A stretch of DNA of 64,000 nt from Haemonchus contortus. Lineage: Eukaryota > Nematoda > Chromadorea > Rhabditida > Trichostrongylidae. Shown here piece by piece: positions 60,062-64,000 of the stretch; the first letter of the stretch is position 1, and each line of letters opens with the position of its first letter. The notes beneath the pieces are model-generated. The model saw only the letters and a list, made by a program, of their open reading frames with translations. It was not told the DNA's origin and made no database searches. The position numbers and the translations under genes were made by a program. The stretch is from the NCBI GenBank assembly GCA_000469685.2, contig LS997563.1, positions 26,276,897-26,340,896 of the forward strand, read 5' to 3'.

Positions 60062-63000
60062 TTACAATGGTCCGCCCCCGCCCTTTTTCAGCCTGTTAGC
60101 TAGTATCCTCTGTCGAATGAGACGACCATACTGCGTCAATAACCAGGCGATTATTAGCGTACCAACAGTAAGTTCGACCATCCTATAACCCAGAATATGA
60201 AATTGCCATCATCAGTAGAGTGTTTACACAAATGAATTGATGAAATCGTTATAACCTTGAATTTCAAGCAAAACCACAACTGATGGGTACATCAGCTTTT
60301 TTAAAATGAAGAAACATAAGCATCACATATACATAGCTTATATTGAAGGCACTGTTCACGATAAAAATGGATATTCTTCCCTCAAGAATACTCAGTGGCC
60401 CCCAAGGGTATTAGAAAGAATCCTCTCGCGCTCGAAAACTCGACGGTTAGGGCATAGTGGAAATCCTGCTCCCGGCTCGCGCGGCCTTCCCGCCCCTTGA
60501 TCGGTGTCACGTCAGAGAAGTATCGAGGCGATACAGAATGGAACTATTCGTTCTAGGACCTACAAACAATCAGCTGATAGCCGAGTGAGACGATGTTTTT
60601 CACCCACTCTTTTGTCCTCTCTTATTATTTTTGCTGCTGCGATCCCTTATTTACTTTCCTACCCCAAGAGGCTGGAGAAGGTGCGTTTTTTTTGCTGTTA
60701 CTTGGGTTTTCCGTTTAGTTATGCTTATAAGCGGATGAATTTTTGCCTCTTGTAGGCAGTTATTCGCGCCAGGACCCACACCTACGCAATAGCACACATT
60801 GGAGAACTCGTCCAAACGCCGCATTCTTCTTCATTCTTCTGTCCTCATTTTCGTCCAGCCCCTTCTTAACGATTTTCCGAAGCATTTTTTAACTTTGGAA
60901 ACACTGATTCACACGCACTATTTTCCATTTTCGTCATAATCTGGATTACCAAAAATTATCGCGAACTGTGCCTCTAAGAGAAAAATTCTTACTGACTTTT
61001 ATCTCCTTCAGTGATATTGTTTGTTGAAGAAAAAAATAACCTGAGTAGGGTCATTCCAGTGTACATATCCAGTGGTACACCATCCGATATTGATATTCCC
61101 ATTTCTTCTTCTTCTTTTCGCACATCCGCCCAGAACTGCTGGGCACTGTGCGGATAAGCCACCACCACAACCGGTTCTTGAACCTAAAAAAATTCCATAC
61201 GTTCAAGAAAAATGTGTGGTTGAATAAGACAATCTCGAATACAAACACATTAATAAAATAAAAATCTGGTGAACATGGCGAAAATTAAGGCAATACAAGG
61301 GATAAGGGATACCTTCTTGCCATCGATAATAGCCCCGTTATGCAGGAACGCCACAGCTCGAGAGTGATCAGGGCAGAATATTATGCGTCTCACCTGAAGA
61401 TGCTAATGAGCTGCTCTTCCCATCATTTCAATAGCAATGTCAAAAAATGAAGGAATCCCAGTAGTTTCCTCTTACCTCTCCAGCTCTCAAATATTTTGCA
61501 ACAAAGGAGCCCATGTCTATTCCTTGCCTGAAACACATCATTGCTTAAACAATCAAATCGAGTAGGAAAATGAAAATGTCCAAGAAATTGATCTAGCCCT
61601 GCTCAAGACCCTATTCAGGTTCTGAAGTCATTCTTATTTGAAATAGGGAGTGCATGAAAAAAAAAACTCACTAACCTTGATAGGTATTCAGCTTGAATAC
61701 CTTCTTTTTGTGCTTGACCACTAGCCATCCGTGAAAGAGCAAAGTAGGACAAAACAAACGACAGTCCGCCACATACTAGCACATAAATTCGTAGCTTCCG
61801 CACTAAAATTTAACATAAGTAATGCAGATGGGAAAATACGAGAATGGGAGAGTCACAAAATTTTGACTAAATTGGATTCTCATCATTCTAACTCTTCAGA
61901 ATAATTCTATGTGTCAATATAAGGGAGTAAAGATGACAAAATGGTTCGAATCAGAGGACACAATACGTAAAAGATCAGAGATAAGGCAACCAAAGTTGAT
62001 AAATCCTTTCCCATGATTGATAATTTGCCACCTTCACAGCCCAGCATCAGTGAAAAAAATACTGCCAAATATTATGAACGTACCAAAAAAAGTAAATCAA
62101 TATCTGGAATTTTTATTAGCCCACGATCCAGTTTTTGGAATGTTCTTTGACATAAACTTGACTTCGGCACTTACCGGCGCTCAATAGCTTATCATCGATT
62201 CTCTCAAAAAGATGTTATTCAAGTCTGTTTCACTCCATTACCTCATTTTATGGAGACTTCAAACAGTTAAAACATTTTGTTTACTTCCAGATTTCTAGCA
62301 TACAAGCTCAGTATCTTAAACGGTCACGCTTATGACCCTCTTCCAGACCCCCTTCCTTCCAGCTCTGATGTTGGTTCTTTTTTTTCATTTCATCATGCTT
62401 ATTTGAGCTTCCTTTCATTATGACAAAAACATACCACCCTAAATTTTGGCTAATTTAAAAAGAAATGAGAAGGCGACTTCAGCATAAGTTTGACTACACG
62501 TGGACTATCGTATTTTCTTTTCTTCTGGCTGTTTGAAGAATTGGAATTGCTAGGCCCACTCATCACAGTTGCGTTTTACAGCTGCTTGGTGAGCTTATGA
62601 GAAGGAAAACTTTCAATTTACGGTTTTTATGGTTGATTAGCCAAGGCTAAGCTAATAAGAAGGTTAGGTCGCCCACAAGCTCACATTTTGAGCAAGAACC
62701 AGAACCATGTAAGATTGCTTCCTCTACTGCCCCAATGGGAAACAACCCTAATGCGCTATCACAAAAGATGTTCCAGTTACAGTTGCGATCCAAATCCCAA
62801 ATCTATGAATATAAGCGCACTCACTACAAATCGGATGTTAATTCGTACTCTTCGATCAAGATTGAACAAAATCATGGTGGCTGGGTTTCTATCCTGGTGC
62901 TTTAATTCCAAGAGTTGTAAGTTCTCGGGCCAAATGCAGGCAAATTATGAAATTTGAGAGAGAAGGATAAGCCCAGACACCTACAGGTTACCATATGTGG

Positions 63001-64000
63001 AGTGAGTCTGCCACCCGAATGCTCAGACCGCGCCATCAAGCGTCTGAGAACTCCTACTGTGTCTAAACCACAAATGACTATCCTATCTGTCTGATGACCT
63101 TATATGACGCTCTGACGAAATTGAAGTGGAATAGCTTAACCAGGTTTATATGAGAGGAGAATGATCCAGTCTAACTGGAAACATAATTTGAGCCGAACTT
63201 CGCCGAAGGAAGGCAGGGTGTGAACGTAACCCACATAAAAAATACGCAAAGCCGAGCCAAATTGGAACGTCATAAAAAGCGAGCAGAGTCTATCAAAAGA
63301 AGAACGATCAATTTTATGGAAGGTGGTGGGCGGCAAAGTCAGATAAAAAGTTATATTGTGTTAAGAAACGTACCAGATCTATGAAAAGGAAGGGTAGAGA
63401 CCAGAAGTGGTTGAAACCGTGGGCACCACAGCTTCAACCACGTCGAGATGGACGGCGCTGATGCCAAAATCTACCTTTTCTCCAGAGTCTTACAAAAATT
63501 CGGTGGACGCTACAGAGGAAAATAAAAGAGTTAGGTGGACGCCATAAAGGAGAGAAATAGAGATCAAATCTCCATAAAAGAAATAGAGATCAAATCTCCA
63601 TAAAATAAAAGGCCTACAGCCATGAAATATTGGAACAGTTTCAACAGGCGTGGCATTGGGGATAGCCCTTCGTTAAAGAATTAATCGCGTCCAATATGAG
63701 GAAGTCTGTCAATTCACGAATATCGGTTTTTTCATTACATTTATTTGAAGGATGGCTGTTAGGTTGCCTGCAAGGAATCCTTGCGCAAGCCCTAGATTAC
63801 ATAAGGAGATGCAGCCTCACTTCCATATGAAAGTCGAACTCGCGGAACAACCTACTCATCAACATTTCTACCAATTAAGACGGCATTTGGGGAAATAATA
63901 TAAGTATCAAATACAGTGAAAAAAATCCCAGTAGTTATAACGAGGTTTAAATTCTTACGCAAAGCTGGGTCCACCTTAGGTTTTTCTGGCTCGTTCTCTG
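60062..64000 (-). CDS. m-AAA protease-type N-terminal module, no AAA domain found (5' partial)
   Basis: Resembles the membrane-anchor and intermembrane-space (FtsH_ext) part of mitochondrial m-AAA proteases, closest to paraplegin. Exons (minus): 64000-63959 (partial; EPEKPKVDPAL), 61802-61676, 61527-61476, 61393-61313, 61183-61041, 60182-60062, all in phase, about 188 residues in the window. TM1 is IYVLVCGGLSFVLSYFAL. The ext domain reads SFVAKYLRAGEVRRIIF, FLHNGAIIDGKK, EPVVVVAYPHSAQQFWADVR and EEEEMGISISDGVPL. TM2 is LTVGTLIIAWLL, followed by RQRILANRLKKGGGGPL and TAA. In true m-AAA proteases the ATPase and zinc-peptidase domains follow here. An alternative reading splices at ATT|GTAATC just before the TAA. 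It may be a truncated gene, a stand-alone scaffold paralogue or an assembly break. Same strand as the LUC7-like gene, 2 kb upstream of it. Confidence 0.6.
60345..60976. mobile_element. TIR element, 'AAAGGCACRGTTCACG' family, copy G
   Basis: Ends GAAGGCACTGTTCACGATAA and TTATCGCGAACTGTGCCTCT. Full-length relative of copy A at 7566-8239, with the shared AACTCGTCCAAACGCC and GATTTTCCGAAGC blocks. It lies between the last two exons of the m-AAA-like gene. Confidence 0.8.
61810..63950 (-). other. Intron of the m-AAA-like gene
   Basis: About 2.15 kb between the right-edge exon and the TM1 exon. I found no further exon with suitable phase. A 24-bp unit beginning AATAGAGATCAAATC is directly repeated at about 63557-63604. 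Confidence 0.45.

Noticed and set aside
1..64000. CRISPR arrays, bacterial operons or phage features
   Set aside because: No regularly spaced repeats or prokaryotic gene layout; the sequence is eukaryotic with introns.

Overview
The window is nuclear DNA of a nematode, most likely a strongylid (hookworm-like) worm. The evidence is short, phase-perfect exons split by long repeat-filled introns, trans-splice-like acceptors (TTTCAG) just before start codons, RTE-like LINE and Tc1/mariner debris typical of these genomes, and gene products of clear animal/nematode type. All gene models below were assembled by eye from conserved protein blocks, reading phase and GT/AG sites. No alignment was run.

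Layout. 1-6.3 kb: decayed non-LTR retrotransposon (minus strand), a mariner-type relic and a second reverse-transcriptase scrap. 6.96-22.15 kb (minus): a phytochelatin synthase gene in nine exons with an intact Cys-His-Asp triad; its introns carry foldback MITEs, a TIR family and SINEs. 22.3-25.06 kb (plus): an unrecognised multi-exon gene, divergent from the phytochelatin synthase gene. 25-31.3 kb: intergenic, with a deleted mariner and other repeats. 31.34-48.96 kb (minus): a complete 21-exon gene for an ERMP1-like M28 zinc metallopeptidase of the ER membrane (896 codons plus stop); its introns hold a Tc3-like element, a mariner relic, a large palindrome and a foldback MITE. 50.61-58.02 kb (minus): a complete LUC7-like U1 snRNP splicing factor (nine exons, 329 aa; last exon tentative). 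60.06-64.0 kb (minus, running off the right edge): a gene encoding the membrane-anchored N-terminal module of mitochondrial m-AAA proteases (TM, FtsH_ext-like domain, TM) with no AAA or peptidase exons found before the LUC7-like gene.

The last three genes lie head-to-tail on the minus strand. The ERMP1-like gene starts directly at a TTTCCAG acceptor, so an operon with trans-splicing is plausible. The genes have unrelated biochemical roles: metal detoxification, ER proteolysis, splicing, mitochondrial inner membrane.

The points most worth a second look are the protease-less m-AAA module, a phytochelatin synthase intron that appears to end in CG, recurrent GTTGGT 5' splice sites, a three-copy foldback element family with perfect 3-bp target duplications, and the unidentified gene opposite phytochelatin synthase.
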